Source: an uncultured Lachnospiraceae bacterium (GTDB lineage Bacteria; Bacillota; Clostridia; Lachnospirales; Lachnospiraceae). From it: 43,251 bases of DNA. Positions 1-7,603 of the stretch are shown in pieces. Each line of letters opens with the position of its first letter. Position 1 is the stretch's first letter. The stretch lies in contig CAMOGQ010000012.1 of the NCBI GenBank assembly GCA_946614165.1, positions 1 through 43,251 of the forward strand, written 5' to 3'. The translations under genes and the position numbers were made by a program. Under the pieces are notes generated by a model. The model had not been told where the DNA came from. It worked only from the letters and a program-made list of their open reading frames with translations, and ran no database searches.

Positions 1-171
1 CTACCGTCATCGTGGTAACACGGTGAGCCATGTAAACCCCATCCGAAGCAAGACCAGAACGAAAGCTATGGGGCGGCCCGTCCCGCTTTCAGGTAGGTCG
101 CTTGAGGCCGCCGGCGACGGCGGTCCTAGATAGATGATCATCCAAGACATAACCCGGCTTACAGCTCTGCT
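1..171 (+). ncRNA. rnpB: RNase P RNA, 3' part (class A)
   Basis: This is the 3' portion of the catalytic RNA of ribonuclease P, which matures the 5' ends of tRNAs; the 5' part lies outside the window. Conserved class A blocks are visible in order: GTAAACCCCATCCG near position 34, AGGTAGGTCGCTTGAG near 101, CCTAGATAGATGAT near 125, and AACCCGGCTTACAG near 150-163, which is the universally conserved 3' segment. A run of seven T residues (174-180) follows and probably serves as the terminator. The next gene starts only 26 bases after that run, so it may rely partly on read-through. The exact 3' end is estimated to within a few bases. Confidence 0.9.
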
Positions 172-206
172 CATTTTTTTAATAAACAAGGAAAGGAGTC
201 CCATAT

Positions 207-1436
207 ATGACAAAAATTGACATTGTTTCCGGTTTTCTGGGCGCAGGCAAGACGACTCTGATCAGAAAGCTCCTGAAGGATGCCCTTGCCGGCACAAAGG
301 TTGTTCTGATTGAAAATGAATTCGGCGAGATCGGCATCGACGGCGGTTTCCTCAAGGAATCCGGCATCGAGATCCGTGAGATGAACAGCGGCTGCATCTG
401 CTGCTCTCTGGTAGGCGACTTCGGCACATCTCTTCGTGAAGTCATGGCCACATACGCACCCGAAAGGATCCTGATCGAGCCCTCGGGCGTAGGAAAGCTT
501 TCCGAAGTCATGGCAGCTGTCAGCGGCGCTGCCGAGGATACGGAAATGGAACTGAACAGCGCGGTCGCAGTGGTGGACGGCTCCAAAGCCAAACTTTATA
601 TCAAGAACTTCGGCGAGTTCTTTATCGACCAGATCGAGCACGCCGGCACCATCATCCTGACCCGTACGGATAAAATGACCGACGCAAAGATCGACGAAGC
701 CGTGGCTCTGCTCAGAGAGCATAACGAAAAGGCCACCATCATCACCACTCCTCTTGCGGAGCTGGACGGCAGAATGGTCCTCGAGACCATCGAAGGCAGA
801 TCCGACCTTCAGGCCCAGATCCTGGCGGAAGTCATGGCTGATCATGACGAGGATGACGACGAGGACGAGCACGAACATCACCATCATCACGATGAGGAAG
901 ACGAACACGAGCATCATCATCACCATCATGACGACGATGACGAGCATGAGCATCATCACCATCATGACGACGATGACGAGCATGAGCATCATCATCACCA
1001 TCATCACGATGATGACGATGACGAGGATGAGCACGAACACCATCATCACCATCATGACCACCACGGCGATGTGGAAGTGGACGAGGACGGAAACCGCATC
1101 TATCATTCCGATTCCCATGACCACCATCATCATCACCACCATCACGGCCATGACGCGGATGAAGTCTTCCAGAGCTGGGGCATGGAAACACCCAGGAAAT
1201 ATACCGTCGAAGAAGTGGAAGCCATCCTGGCCCGCTTCAATGAAGGCGATGAATTCGGCATCGTCCTCAGATCCAAGGGCATGGTCCCTGCCGTGGACGG
1301 CACATGGATCCACTTTGACTATGTTCCCGACGAGACAGAAGTCAGAACAGGTGCTCCCGACGTTACCGGCAAGATCTGCGTGATCGGTTCCGGACTTAAG
1401 GAAGCTGCCCTGGCAGACCTCTGGAGAAACAAGTAA
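207..1436 (+). CDS. COG0523/CobW-family GTPase with a very long His/Asp tract (putative metallochaperone)
   Basis: This 409-residue G3E-family GTPase is predicted to deliver or store a transition metal such as zinc, nickel or cobalt in the cytoplasm. Visible motifs are Walker A GFLGAGKTT (9-17), the CxCC metal motif CICC (63-66), ILIEPSG (88-94) and a guanine-recognition segment LTRTDK (151-156) in place of the usual NKxD. Residues ~211-316 are almost only H, D and E, with about 48 histidines, inserted between the GTPase domain and the short C-terminal CobW_C domain (~325-405). Family members usually have a much shorter His loop. The start follows an AAGGAAAGGAG ribosome site. A second G3E protein begins 22 bases downstream, so the two are likely co-transcribed. 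The metal is not determinable from sequence, and no Zur-type operator was recognised. Confidence 0.9.
   Translation: MTKIDIVSGFLGAGKTTLIRKLLKDALAGTKVVLIENEFGEIGIDGGFLKESGIEIREMNSGCICCSLVGDFGTSLREVMATYAPERILIEPSGVGKLSEVMAAVSGAAEDTEMELNSAVAVVDGSKAKLYIKNFGEFFIDQIEHAGTIILTRTDKMTDAKIDEAVALLREHNEKATIITTPLAELDGRMVLETIEGRSDLQAQILAEVMADHDEDDDEDEHEHHHHHDEEDEHEHHHHHHDDDDEHEHHHHHDDDDEHEHHHHHHHDDDDDEDEHEHHHHHHDHHGDVEVDEDGNRIYHSDSHDHHHHHHHHGHDADEVFQSWGMETPRKYTVEEVEAILARFNEGDEFGIVLRSKGMVPAVDGTWIHFDYVPDETEVRTGAPDVTGKICVIGSGLKEAALADLWRNK
841..1150 (+). repeat. In-frame His/Asp codon repeat tract
   Basis: Inside the preceding gene, units of the type (D/E)n-H-E-H5-7 recur about five times as near-identical stretches of CAT/CAC and GAC/GAT/GAG codons. 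The tract is internally repetitive at DNA level, so it is a likely site of slippage and length variation between strains. Long open frames on the opposite strand here are by-products of this composition. Confidence 0.85.
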
Positions 1437-1458
1437 TTATTTTGGAAAGGATACAGTT

Positions 1459-2415
1459 ATGTTTGGCAGAGACAGACAGAAACCTGTATATGTGATCAAC
1501 GGCTTCCTGGACAGCGGCAAGACCACCTTCTTTGCCTATACCCTGGGACAGCCTTATTTCCAGACAGCGGGAAAGACCCTGGTCATCCTCTGTGAGGAAG
1601 GCGAGGTAGAATACGGAAAGGGCCTTCTGGACCAGTCCAATACGGTAGTGGAGGTCATCGATGATCTGGCTGATTTTACTCCTTCCAAAATGATGAGCCT
1701 GGAGACCAGATACAATCCGGTCCGCATCCTGATCGAATGGAACGGTATGTGGAACTTCCAGAGCTTTAAGCTTCCCAGAAAGTGGAGACTGGAACAGCAG
1801 ATCACTACCATCGACGCGTCCACCTTTTCCATGTATTTCACCAACATGCGGTCTCTTCTGGCAGAACAGCTCAGAAATTCAGAGCTGATCATGCTCAACA
1901 GATGCGACGGCATCGATGAAAAGACCCTGATGAGCTACAAGAGGAACATCAAGGCCATCAACCAGAAGGCGGATCTGATCTTCGAAGACGAAGAGGGCGA
2001 GATCGATATGACGACGGAAGAGGATCTTCCTTTCGACATCAACGCAAAGCCCATCGATCTGGAAGGCATCAATTACGGCATCTGGTATCTGGACGCCATG
2101 GAGCATCCGGACAGATACGTAGGCAGGGAAATCAGATACACCGGCATGGCCATGGTCCCGCCGGATCTGGGAAAGGGATACTTCATCCCCGGCCGTATGG
2201 CCATGACCTGCTGCGCCAATGACATGCAGTTCCTTGGCTATGCCTGCAGATACGAAGGCGCCGAAAACCTGAAGGAGAGGTCCTGGGTCAAAGTGACGGC
2301 CACCATCTCCAAGGAGAACTTCCATGCCTACCAGGGCGAGGGCATCATGCTGAACGCCACTAAGGTGGAGCCTGCAAAGGAACCTGCGGAGCCCGTCATC
2401 AACTTCTCCGCATAA
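1459..2415 (+). CDS. G3E-family GTPase fused to a DUF1980/TIGR03943-like C-terminal domain
   Basis: This 318-residue protein begins with a G3E fold: Walker A GFLDSGKTT (15-23) and RILIEWNGMW in place of the usual IEPSG segment. It lacks the CxCC metal motif of its neighbour and shows ILCEEGEVE where that strand would lie. The guanine-recognition segment reads LNRCD. After an acidic linker, the last ~110 residues (YVGREIRYTG, then GRMAMTCCAND, then SWVKVTATI) resemble the C-terminal domain of DUF1980/TIGR03943 proteins (B. subtilis YcgQ type), which are normally separate proteins paired with a YcgR-type permease. The CC pair is a likely metal ligand. The start follows a GGAAAGGA site. Location directly after the His-rich GTPase suggests a shared metal-handling role; the biochemical function is unknown. 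Confidence 0.75.
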   Translation: MFGRDRQKPVYVINGFLDSGKTTFFAYTLGQPYFQTAGKTLVILCEEGEVEYGKGLLDQSNTVVEVIDDLADFTPSKMMSLETRYNPVRILIEWNGMWNFQSFKLPRKWRLEQQITTIDASTFSMYFTNMRSLLAEQLRNSELIMLNRCDGIDEKTLMSYKRNIKAINQKADLIFEDEEGEIDMTTEEDLPFDINAKPIDLEGINYGIWYLDAMEHPDRYVGREIRYTGMAMVPPDLGKGYFIPGRMAMTCCANDMQFLGYACRYEGAENLKERSWVKVTATISKENFHAYQGEGIMLNATKVEPAKEPAEPVINFSA

Positions 2416-2452
2416 GACAGGAAATATACTGAAAACCAGATGGAATGACAGA

Positions 2453-2495
2453 AAAGGAGTGTGTATGTTTTTTCGGCATACGCACTCCTTTGTTA
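2453..2495 (+). terminator. Hairpin after the GTPase pair
   Basis: A 15-bp stem (AAAGGAGTGTGTATG, 2453-2467; partner 2477-2491, one G-T pair) closes a nine-base loop. Only a short T-poor tail follows, so termination efficiency is uncertain. The following ~200 bases up to the rpsT terminator hold no gene I can support. Confidence 0.6.
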
Positions 2496-2621
2496 ATTGG
2501 AATCAGGATACTGCCCGGTGAGGGGCAGTCGGTATGGACGGGCGAAAGTTTAGTGAATACCGGCAGGAAGTACAGAGAAAACGCGCCGGAGCCTGTCCTT
2601 TATAAATGGATCCGGAAAAAC

Positions 2622-2649
2622 AAAAAAAACCCGGCCTCAGAGGGCCGGG
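2622..2649 (-). terminator. rpsT terminator
   Basis: On the minus strand a CCCGGCC/GGCCGGG stem with a short loop is followed by eight T residues (A-run at 2622-2629 on the plus strand). This is a textbook intrinsic terminator placed ~50 bases after the rpsT stop codon. Confidence 0.9.
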
Positions 2650-2696
2650 CGGAAGATTCCGGATATCGGGTCAAAATAACCGGAATGTCATATTAC

Positions 2697-2960
2697 TCAG
2701 TCAATCTTGTTGACAGCAGAAGCGAGACGGGAAACCTTGCGGGAAGCGTTGTTCTTGTGGATCACGCCCTTGGTCTCAGCCTTGTCAATAACAGAAGAAG
2801 CATTGATCAGAGCAGCCTTTGCAGCTTCCTTGTCACCTGCTTCCACAGCTGCGCGAACCTTCTTGACAGCAGTCTTAACCTGGGACTTCACAGCCTTGTT
2901 GGCAGCAGCTTTCTTCTCGCTGGTAAGAATTCTCTTCTTGGCAGATTTGATGTTTGCCAT
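2697..2960 (-). CDS. rpsT: 30S ribosomal protein S20
   Basis: S20 binds the 5' domain of 16S rRNA during 30S assembly. The 87-residue product has the family length, the typical start MANIKSAKKRI, and an almost entirely Lys/Ala/Arg helical composition throughout. A GGAGGT ribosome site lies 8 bases before the ATG. It is monocistronic: it has its own promoter at 3049-3077, a leader of about 80 bases, and a strong terminator. In many Firmicutes rpsT likewise stands alone. Confidence 0.97.
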   Translation of the reverse strand: MANIKSAKKRILTSEKKAAANKAVKSQVKTAVKKVRAAVEAGDKEAAKAALINASSVIDKAETKGVIHKNNASRKVSRLASAVNKID

Positions 2961-3048
2961 TCTAAAATACCTCCATGATACTGAAATATTTAACCTAAAA
3001 CTATGTGTATCAGGAGAGACACGAATTCCCGATTACGCACATGAAGAT

Positions 3049-3077
3049 ATATTAATGGAATCTGACCCCTTTGTCAA
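3049..3077 (-). promoter_or_regulatory. rpsT promoter
   Basis: Read on the minus strand, a perfect -35 TTGACA (3072-3077) is followed after 17 bases by -10 TAATAT (3049-3054). This is a strong sigma-A type promoter and fits a ribosomal protein gene. Confidence 0.85.
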
Positions 3078-3213
3078 CAGAAATCTTTTGCGTTGCGCCA
3101 TGGTTTTTTCTATTATATAATGTCTTTGGACTTCCGGATTGTATATATTTTCATACATATGTCCGGAAAACCTCCGGGGCCTTCCGGCTCCGGACAGAAG
3201 GGAGTTTGAGGGT

Positions 3214-3579
3214 ATGTATTTCTATAACAGGCTCTATGTCAGCCCTCTGATCAAGGACTCCGGGAAGGTGAAGGAGAATCTCAGGAAGGAGGTCACACAG
3301 GTCAGCATCTTCGTGATCATGCTGATCGAGGACCCCGCAAAAAGGGGCGGTGACCAGCTGGAATTCTGCCACTGCATCAATCTCAGGCAGCCCTGGTACA
3401 GAGAACACCCTCCCTATATCATAGGGATCGCCAGAGGATACCAGGACAGCGTGGAGATGGTCAGACAGATCGTGCAGGAATGCTACGACCATACCGGTAA
3501 CTGCAATGTCAGAGACTATCTTTTCCCGGGCGGTCTGAAATTCTTCACGGACGGCGGGGCCGGAAAGGAGAGTGAATGA
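3214..3579 (+). CDS. Conserved hypothetical protein upstream of DUF2953 and ytfJ
   Basis: A soluble protein of 121 residues that I do not recognise. The ATG at 3214 is chosen because a GGAG-type site lies just upstream (3201-3204); an in-frame ATG at 3139 has no ribosome site. There is no signal peptide or membrane segment. The middle is rich in aromatic and charged residues (QPWYREHPPYIIGIARGY) and two cysteines (EFCHC) stand close together. It overlaps the next gene by four bases (ATGA), so translation is coupled to the DUF2953 protein and probably to ytfJ. That suggests a role in the same envelope or sporulation process, but nothing in the sequence proves it. Confidence 0.7.
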   Translation: MYFYNRLYVSPLIKDSGKVKENLRKEVTQVSIFVIMLIEDPAKRGGDQLEFCHCINLRQPWYREHPPYIIGIARGYQDSVEMVRQIVQECYDHTGNCNVRDYLFPGGLKFFTDGGAGKESE

Positions 3580-4406
3580 TGCATATCCTGTTCACGATCC
3601 TGAAAGTACTGGGAATCCTGCTGCTGATCCTTCTGTGCCTGATCATTGTGATTATATGTCTTGTTCTTTTCGTGCCCATCCGCTACAGCGCGCAGGGAAA
3701 ATACGACGATCCCGAAGGGCATGAAGGCTTCCTCCCCGACAGATTCAAGGAGAGAGCCTCCGGAGAGGCCCATGTGACATGGCTCTTCAAGGCGGTCAGA
3801 CTGACGGTCCGGTATCCGGAAGGGGAACTGATCAGCGCCAGAGTCTTCGGTTTTAAGCTGCCCCTGGAAAAGTTCCTCCATAAGGAAAAGAAGGAGGAAA
3901 AACCCCAGGAGGAGAAGAAAGAGGAAGAGAAGAAGCCTTCAAAAAGCATCTGGGAAAAGCTGGAAGAGATCCCAGACAAAATCGACGACCTGATCTGGAA
4001 AAAGGATTATTACATGAAGGTCCTGACCGGCAGCTGCGGAAGGGATACCATTAAAAGAGTAAAGAAGGAAGTCCTGCAGATCCTGGCCTCCGTTCTGCCT
4101 GCCCAGTGGGTCCTGGGCGGTACGGTGGGACTTGGCGATATTGAACGGAGCGCAAATCTTATGGAAGTCGCGGGATATACCTATCCCGTAACGGCCGGGC
4201 ATCTATTCATCAGCCCCAACTGGGAACAGTACCAGTTCGACCTGACGGCGGCCTTTGACGGAAAGATCACCCTCTGCGTGATCGTATTCGCGGGCATTCG
4301 CCTGATCCTGTCGAAAAATGTAAGGCGCTTTATCAAAAAGATCCGGAAAGGCCCCGGACCCAGAGGCGGTCAGGCGGGCAGTACAGATGCGGGAAAGGCT
4401 GCATAA
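3576..4406 (+). CDS. DUF2953 domain-containing membrane protein (YtfI-like)
   Basis: This 276-residue protein has one strong N-terminal membrane helix (about residues 4-33, rich in I, L and V). A segment FVPIRYSAQGKY follows, then HVTWLFKAVRLTVRYPEGEL, the pattern typical of DUF2953. A Lys/Glu-rich stretch (~103-125) separates this from a C-terminal domain with YTYPVTAGHLFISPNWEQ. In Bacilli and Clostridia DUF2953 proteins are encoded immediately before ytfJ, as here, and the pair is associated with sporulation. The start overlaps the preceding stop; ATG 3576 and ATG 3579 are equally possible. The molecular function is not known. Confidence 0.85.
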   Translation: MMHILFTILKVLGILLLILLCLIIVIICLVLFVPIRYSAQGKYDDPEGHEGFLPDRFKERASGEAHVTWLFKAVRLTVRYPEGELISARVFGFKLPLEKFLHKEKKEEKPQEEKKEEEKKPSKSIWEKLEEIPDKIDDLIWKKDYYMKVLTGSCGRDTIKRVKKEVLQILASVLPAQWVLGGTVGLGDIERSANLMEVAGYTYPVTAGHLFISPNWEQYQFDLTAAFDGKITLCVIVFAGIRLILSKNVRRFIKKIRKGPGPRGGQAGSTDAGKAA

Positions 4407-4452
4407 TATAAGAAGAGTAAGATAAGCCGGAGGGCGGAAAGAGGTAATAGAA

Positions 4453-4896
4453 ATGGCGGAAACAAAAAACAATATCACAACCGTTGTCAACTCACTGGTC
4501 GAAAACGCGCAGGGACTTCTGACTTCCAAGACTGTGGTGGGCGAACCCATTTATGTGGGTGATACCATTATTATCCCCCTGACCGATCTGACCATCGGGA
4601 TCGGAGCCGGCGCCAACAATACGGCCAACGGACTCAAGAAGGACAACGGCATGGGCGGCCTCTCCGCCAAAGTATCCCCTTCCGCGGTCCTGGTCATCCG
4701 GGACGGCTATACCAAGGTGGTCAATATCAAGAACCAGGATACCCTGGGCAAGTTCGTGGATATGATCCCCGAGATCATGGACAAGATCAAGAACAGGAAG
4801 ACCAGAGTCTCCGACGAGCAGGCTGCCGATCTTGCTTTCCCCGACGGAAAGCTTCAGCCGGAAGCGGAAGTGGTGGACACTGCCGAAGAAGAATAA
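4453..4896 (+). CDS. ytfJ: GerW family sporulation protein YtfJ
   Basis: The 147-residue product has the family length and the conserved core VVGEPIYVGDTIIIPL followed by a glycine-rich strand (TIGIGAG) and SPSAVLVI. GerW/YtfJ is linked to spore germination in Bacillus, but homologues also occur in non-sporulating Firmicutes, so the gene does not prove that this organism makes spores. It follows the DUF2953 gene by 46 bases and has an AGAGGT-type ribosome site. A perfect 13-bp hairpin terminator ends the three-gene unit. Confidence 0.92.
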   Translation: MAETKNNITTVVNSLVENAQGLLTSKTVVGEPIYVGDTIIIPLTDLTIGIGAGANNTANGLKKDNGMGGLSAKVSPSAVLVIRDGYTKVVNIKNQDTLGKFVDMIPEIMDKIKNRKTRVSDEQAADLAFPDGKLQPEAEVVDTAEEE

Positions 4897-4908
4897 GAGT
4901 AAGGAAAC

Positions 4909-4945
4909 GGGCCGGAAACACGACGTGTGTTTCCGGCCCTGTCTT
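4909..4945 (+). terminator. Terminator after ytfJ
   Basis: A perfect 13-bp stem (GGGCCGGAAACAC, 4909-4921; partner 4927-4939) has a 5-base loop and is followed by TGTCTT. The stem is strong but the T tract is poor. Confidence 0.75.
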
Positions 4946-5020
4946 CGTTAAAGGACTATGCCCTGAGAAGAGACCCTGAAGCAGGAGAGGGAGGCAGGCA
5001 GGGCTGTTTTCCTTCCGGAG

Positions 5021-5055
5021 AAAAGAAAAGACCGCATGCGCCTGGCATGCGGTCT
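5021..5055 (-). terminator. rpmB terminator
   Basis: On the minus strand an 11-bp stem AGACCGCATGC/GCATGCGGTCT (5029-5055) is followed by a T-rich tail TTTTCTTTTC. It lies just downstream of the rpmB stop and faces the ytfJ unit. Confidence 0.85.
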
Positions 5056-5076
5056 CATACATTCATTTTAAAGCAA

Positions 5077-5262
5077 TCAGCCACGTTCAACTTTGCCGCT
5101 TCTCAGGCAGCTTGTGCATACGTGCATTTTCTTCTTGGCACCGTTAACCTTAACGGATACTCTCTGAACATTAGAATTCCAGATTGCGTTGGATCTTCTA
5201 TGAGAATGGCTGACGTTGTTGCCAAAATGAGCGCCCTTGCCACAGATATCACACTTTGCCAT
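5077..5262 (-). CDS. rpmB: 50S ribosomal protein L28
   Basis: The 61-residue product has the L28 pattern MAKCDICGKG, then SHSHRRSNAIWNSNVQ, then VCTSCLRSGKV. Both CxxC pairs (CDIC and CTSC) are present, so this is the zinc-binding form. The start is ATG 5262, seven bases after a perfect AGGAGGT; an in-frame ATG three codons upstream overlaps that site and is rejected. The gene is monocistronic with its own promoter and terminator. It diverges from asp23-fakA, the usual Firmicutes arrangement. Confidence 0.97.
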   Translation of the reverse strand: MAKCDICGKGAHFGNNVSHSHRRSNAIWNSNVQRVSVKVNGAKKKMHVCTSCLRSGKVERG

Positions 5263-5306
5263 GCTTAACACCTCCTAACACTTTAAATCAGGTAAACAAC
5301 ATTAGT

Positions 5307-5335
5307 ATATTAGCAAATCCTTTTGATAAATGCAA
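5307..5335 (-). promoter_or_regulatory. rpmB promoter
   Basis: Minus-strand -35 TTGCAT (5330-5335), 17-base spacer, and -10 TAATAT (5307-5312). The leader is about 40 bases. Confidence 0.75.
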
Positions 5336-5374
5336 GATTAATTTTAGGGTATTTTCTTTTCTGTCATTACAAGG

Positions 5375-5380
5375 TATAAT
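5375..5380 (+). promoter_or_regulatory. -10 box upstream of asp23
   Basis: A perfect TATAAT lies 61 bases before the asp23-like start. No recognisable -35 is present at 16-18 bases (the region is T-rich), so this may be an activator-dependent or weak promoter. Confidence 0.45.
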
Positions 5381-5441
5381 CTAAGAGTATTTTAGACCCC
5401 TTTGGACTGAGATCAAATAACCAGGAAGGAGTAAATTCGGG

Positions 5442-5804
5442 ATGAAATTATCCAATCTGAATACTCATATCGGAAGTATTTCTATTGATAATGAAGTAGT
5501 TGCCCAGTATGCAGGCAGTGTGGCTTATGAATGTTTCGGAATCGTCGGCATGGCAGGCGTGAACATGAGCGAAGGCTTTGCGAATCTGCTTAAAAGAGAA
5601 AATATGACAAAGGGCATCGATGTCAAGCTCAACAAGGACAACAGGCTTGTGATCGATTTCCATGTGATCGTATCCTACGGCGTGAATATCCAGGCTGTAT
5701 GCGAGAACCTGATCCAGAGCGTAAAGTACAAGGTAGAAGAGTTTACCGGAACGAAAATTGAAAAGATCAATATTTACGTCGAAGGCGTAAGACTGATCGA
5801 CTGA
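5442..5804 (+). CDS. Asp23/Gls24 family envelope stress protein (YloU-like)
   Basis: This 120-residue protein has the Asp23 pattern: IDNEVVAQYAGSVAYECFGIVGMAG near residues 17-41, then LVIDFHVIVSYGVNIQAVCENL and EEFTGTKIEKINIYVEGVRL. These proteins are cytoplasmic or membrane-associated and linked to cell-envelope homeostasis. Placement immediately before a DAK2-domain fatty-acid kinase gene is the conserved yloU-yloV arrangement of Firmicutes. A GAAGGAG site precedes the ATG. The gap to the next gene is 31 bases with another GGAGG, so the two form an operon. Confidence 0.92.
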   Translation: MKLSNLNTHIGSISIDNEVVAQYAGSVAYECFGIVGMAGVNMSEGFANLLKRENMTKGIDVKLNKDNRLVIDFHVIVSYGVNIQAVCENLIQSVKYKVEEFTGTKIEKINIYVEGVRLID

Positions 5805-5835
5805 CTCTGAATAATAATACAGGAGGATATGTACG

Positions 5836-7506
5836 ATGAGCGTTAACGCAATCGACGCAAAACTGCTGACACAGATGTTTCTGTGCGGCGCTAAGGAACT
5901 GGAAGACCACAAGGAGCATATCAACGAACTGAATGTATTCCCTGTGCCGGACGGCGACACAGGTACAAATATGTCCCTGACCATTCTTTCCGCAGCCAGG
6001 GAAGTCAACGATCTGGGCGACGCTTCCATGAAGGATATCAACAAGGCCATGTCCTCTGGATCCCTGCGCGGGGCCAGGGGCAACTCCGGCGTTATCCTTT
6101 CCCAGCTGATCCGCGGCTTCGGCAAGGTGGCAAGAAACCAGGATACGCTGACAGCCCCTGTCATCGCGGAGGCCTTTGAAAGAGCCAGGGATACCGCCTA
6201 CAAGGCTGTTATGAAGCCCATGGAAGGCACCATCCTGACCGTTGCCAGAGAAGCAGCCGAAAAGTGCCGCGAGGTGGTGGACGGCGGCGAGGAAGATCTG
6301 GACGTGATCTTCCGGGCTGTCCTGGAAGCAGCGGAGGCTGCCCTGAATTCCACCCCCGAGCTCCTTCCTGTTCTCAAGCAGGCAGGCGTTGTGGACTCCG
6401 GCGGAGCCGGCCTCTTATGCGTGCTTAAGGGCGCCTATGCGGGCTTTGGCGGAAAGGTCGTGGATTTCGCCGCTCTGACCGAGGAAAAGAAGGAAGAGCC
6501 CGAAGGGCCGGCCGTGGAAGAGCCTCAGTACTTATATAAGGAAAAGTTCACCATCTATCTGAAGAATGCCAGCGGCAAGGCCGGCAGCCGGATCGAGAAG
6601 GAACTGACCGAATACATCAACAGCGTGGGCACAGGCCTGGTATGCATGCTGGGCAGCGACAGGATCAGCGTAAGCCTCGGCACCAACGATCCCGCTCTGG
6701 TCCTTCAGAAAGCCCTGCTTTACGGCGATCTGGCAAAGATCACCATCGACAACGTGGTGTTTGATTCCAGGGATGACGGCGAAGAGAGCGCCGCGCCCCA
6801 GGAGGAAGCTCCCGCAGAAGAGGAGCCTGCTCCCGAAGAGCCCAGAAAGCCCGTCGGCTTTATTACTGTGGCTGTAGGCGACGGCATTGCCGAGATCTTT
6901 ACCGGACTTGGCGTGGACTACATCATTTCCGGCGGCCAGACCATGAACCCCAGCACGGATGACATCCTCAAGGCCGTGGACAAGGTCAATGCGGATACCA
7001 TCTTCGTCATGCCCAACAACAAGAACATCGTTATGGCAGCCAACCAGGCCGCTTCCCTCTGCGAGGACAAGAAGCTGGTGGTCATTCCCACAAAGACCAT
7101 TCCTCAGGGCATCACGGCCGTGATCAACTATACGCCTGATCTGGATGCGGACGCCAATAAGGAAAACATGATGGAGGAGATCGGCAGGGTAAAGACAGCC
7201 GAGATCACTTACGCCGTAAGGGATACCGAGATCAATGACATTCAGATCCACGAAGGTGACTTCATGGGCATTGCCGACAAGGGCATTGTCAGCGCCGGCC
7301 CCGACAGAGAAGCCACCATCATGGAGACCATGAGAAAGATCGTGGACGAAGAGACCGAGATCATCAGCGTATATTACGGCGCAGACGTTACCGCCGAAGA
7401 AGCAGAGGCTCTGGCAGACCAGATCCGGGAAGAATTCGAAAGCTGCGACGTGGAAGTCCAGAAGGGCGGCCAGCCGATCTACTACTACATTCTTTCTGCT
7501 GAATAA
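5836..7506 (+). CDS. fakA: Fatty acid kinase ATP-binding subunit (DAK2 domain)
   Basis: FakA phosphorylates fatty acids bound to FakB (DegV-family) carriers so that exogenous fatty acids can enter phospholipid synthesis. The 556-residue protein has full family length. The N-terminal DAK2 kinase domain shows NVFPVPDGDTGTNMS (33-47), with the Mg-ATP aspartates 39 and 41, and GARGNSG (79-85). A Pro/Glu-rich linker lies near residues 306-336 and is longer and more acidic than in many relatives. The C-terminal DegV-like module contains VMPNNKNIVMAA. A candidate FakB partner is encoded at 10895 rather than adjacent. A strong terminator follows. Confidence 0.92.
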   Translation: MSVNAIDAKLLTQMFLCGAKELEDHKEHINELNVFPVPDGDTGTNMSLTILSAAREVNDLGDASMKDINKAMSSGSLRGARGNSGVILSQLIRGFGKVARNQDTLTAPVIAEAFERARDTAYKAVMKPMEGTILTVAREAAEKCREVVDGGEEDLDVIFRAVLEAAEAALNSTPELLPVLKQAGVVDSGGAGLLCVLKGAYAGFGGKVVDFAALTEEKKEEPEGPAVEEPQYLYKEKFTIYLKNASGKAGSRIEKELTEYINSVGTGLVCMLGSDRISVSLGTNDPALVLQKALLYGDLAKITIDNVVFDSRDDGEESAAPQEEAPAEEEPAPEEPRKPVGFITVAVGDGIAEIFTGLGVDYIISGGQTMNPSTDDILKAVDKVNADTIFVMPNNKNIVMAANQAASLCEDKKLVVIPTKTIPQGITAVINYTPDLDADANKENMMEEIGRVKTAEITYAVRDTEINDIQIHEGDFMGIADKGIVSAGPDREATIMETMRKIVDEETEIISVYYGADVTAEEAEALADQIREEFESCDVEVQKGGQPIYYYILSAE

Positions 7507-7523
7507 AAACCACAGACAGTCTC

Positions 7524-7554
7524 AGGGACAGGATCTCGGGTCCTGTCCCTTTTT
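7524..7554 (+). terminator. Terminator after fakA
   Basis: A perfect 10-bp stem AGGGACAGGA/TCCTGTCCCT with a 7-base loop is followed by TTTTTG. Confidence 0.9.
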
Positions 7555-7603
7555 GCGGAATACAGACAGCTTCAAGCACCGACATAAAGGCATATGACAG
7601 AAA

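Noticed and set aside
171..1313. Long open frame on the minus strand opposite the His-rich GTPase
   Set aside because: It is rich in Met/Val runs, exactly what CAT/CAC and GAC codons give in antisense, has no ribosome site, and overlaps a well-supported gene.
2445..2978. Plus-strand frame across the rpsT region
   Set aside because: It runs antisense through rpsT and its terminator, and its first part covers the hairpin after the GTPase gene; no family features.
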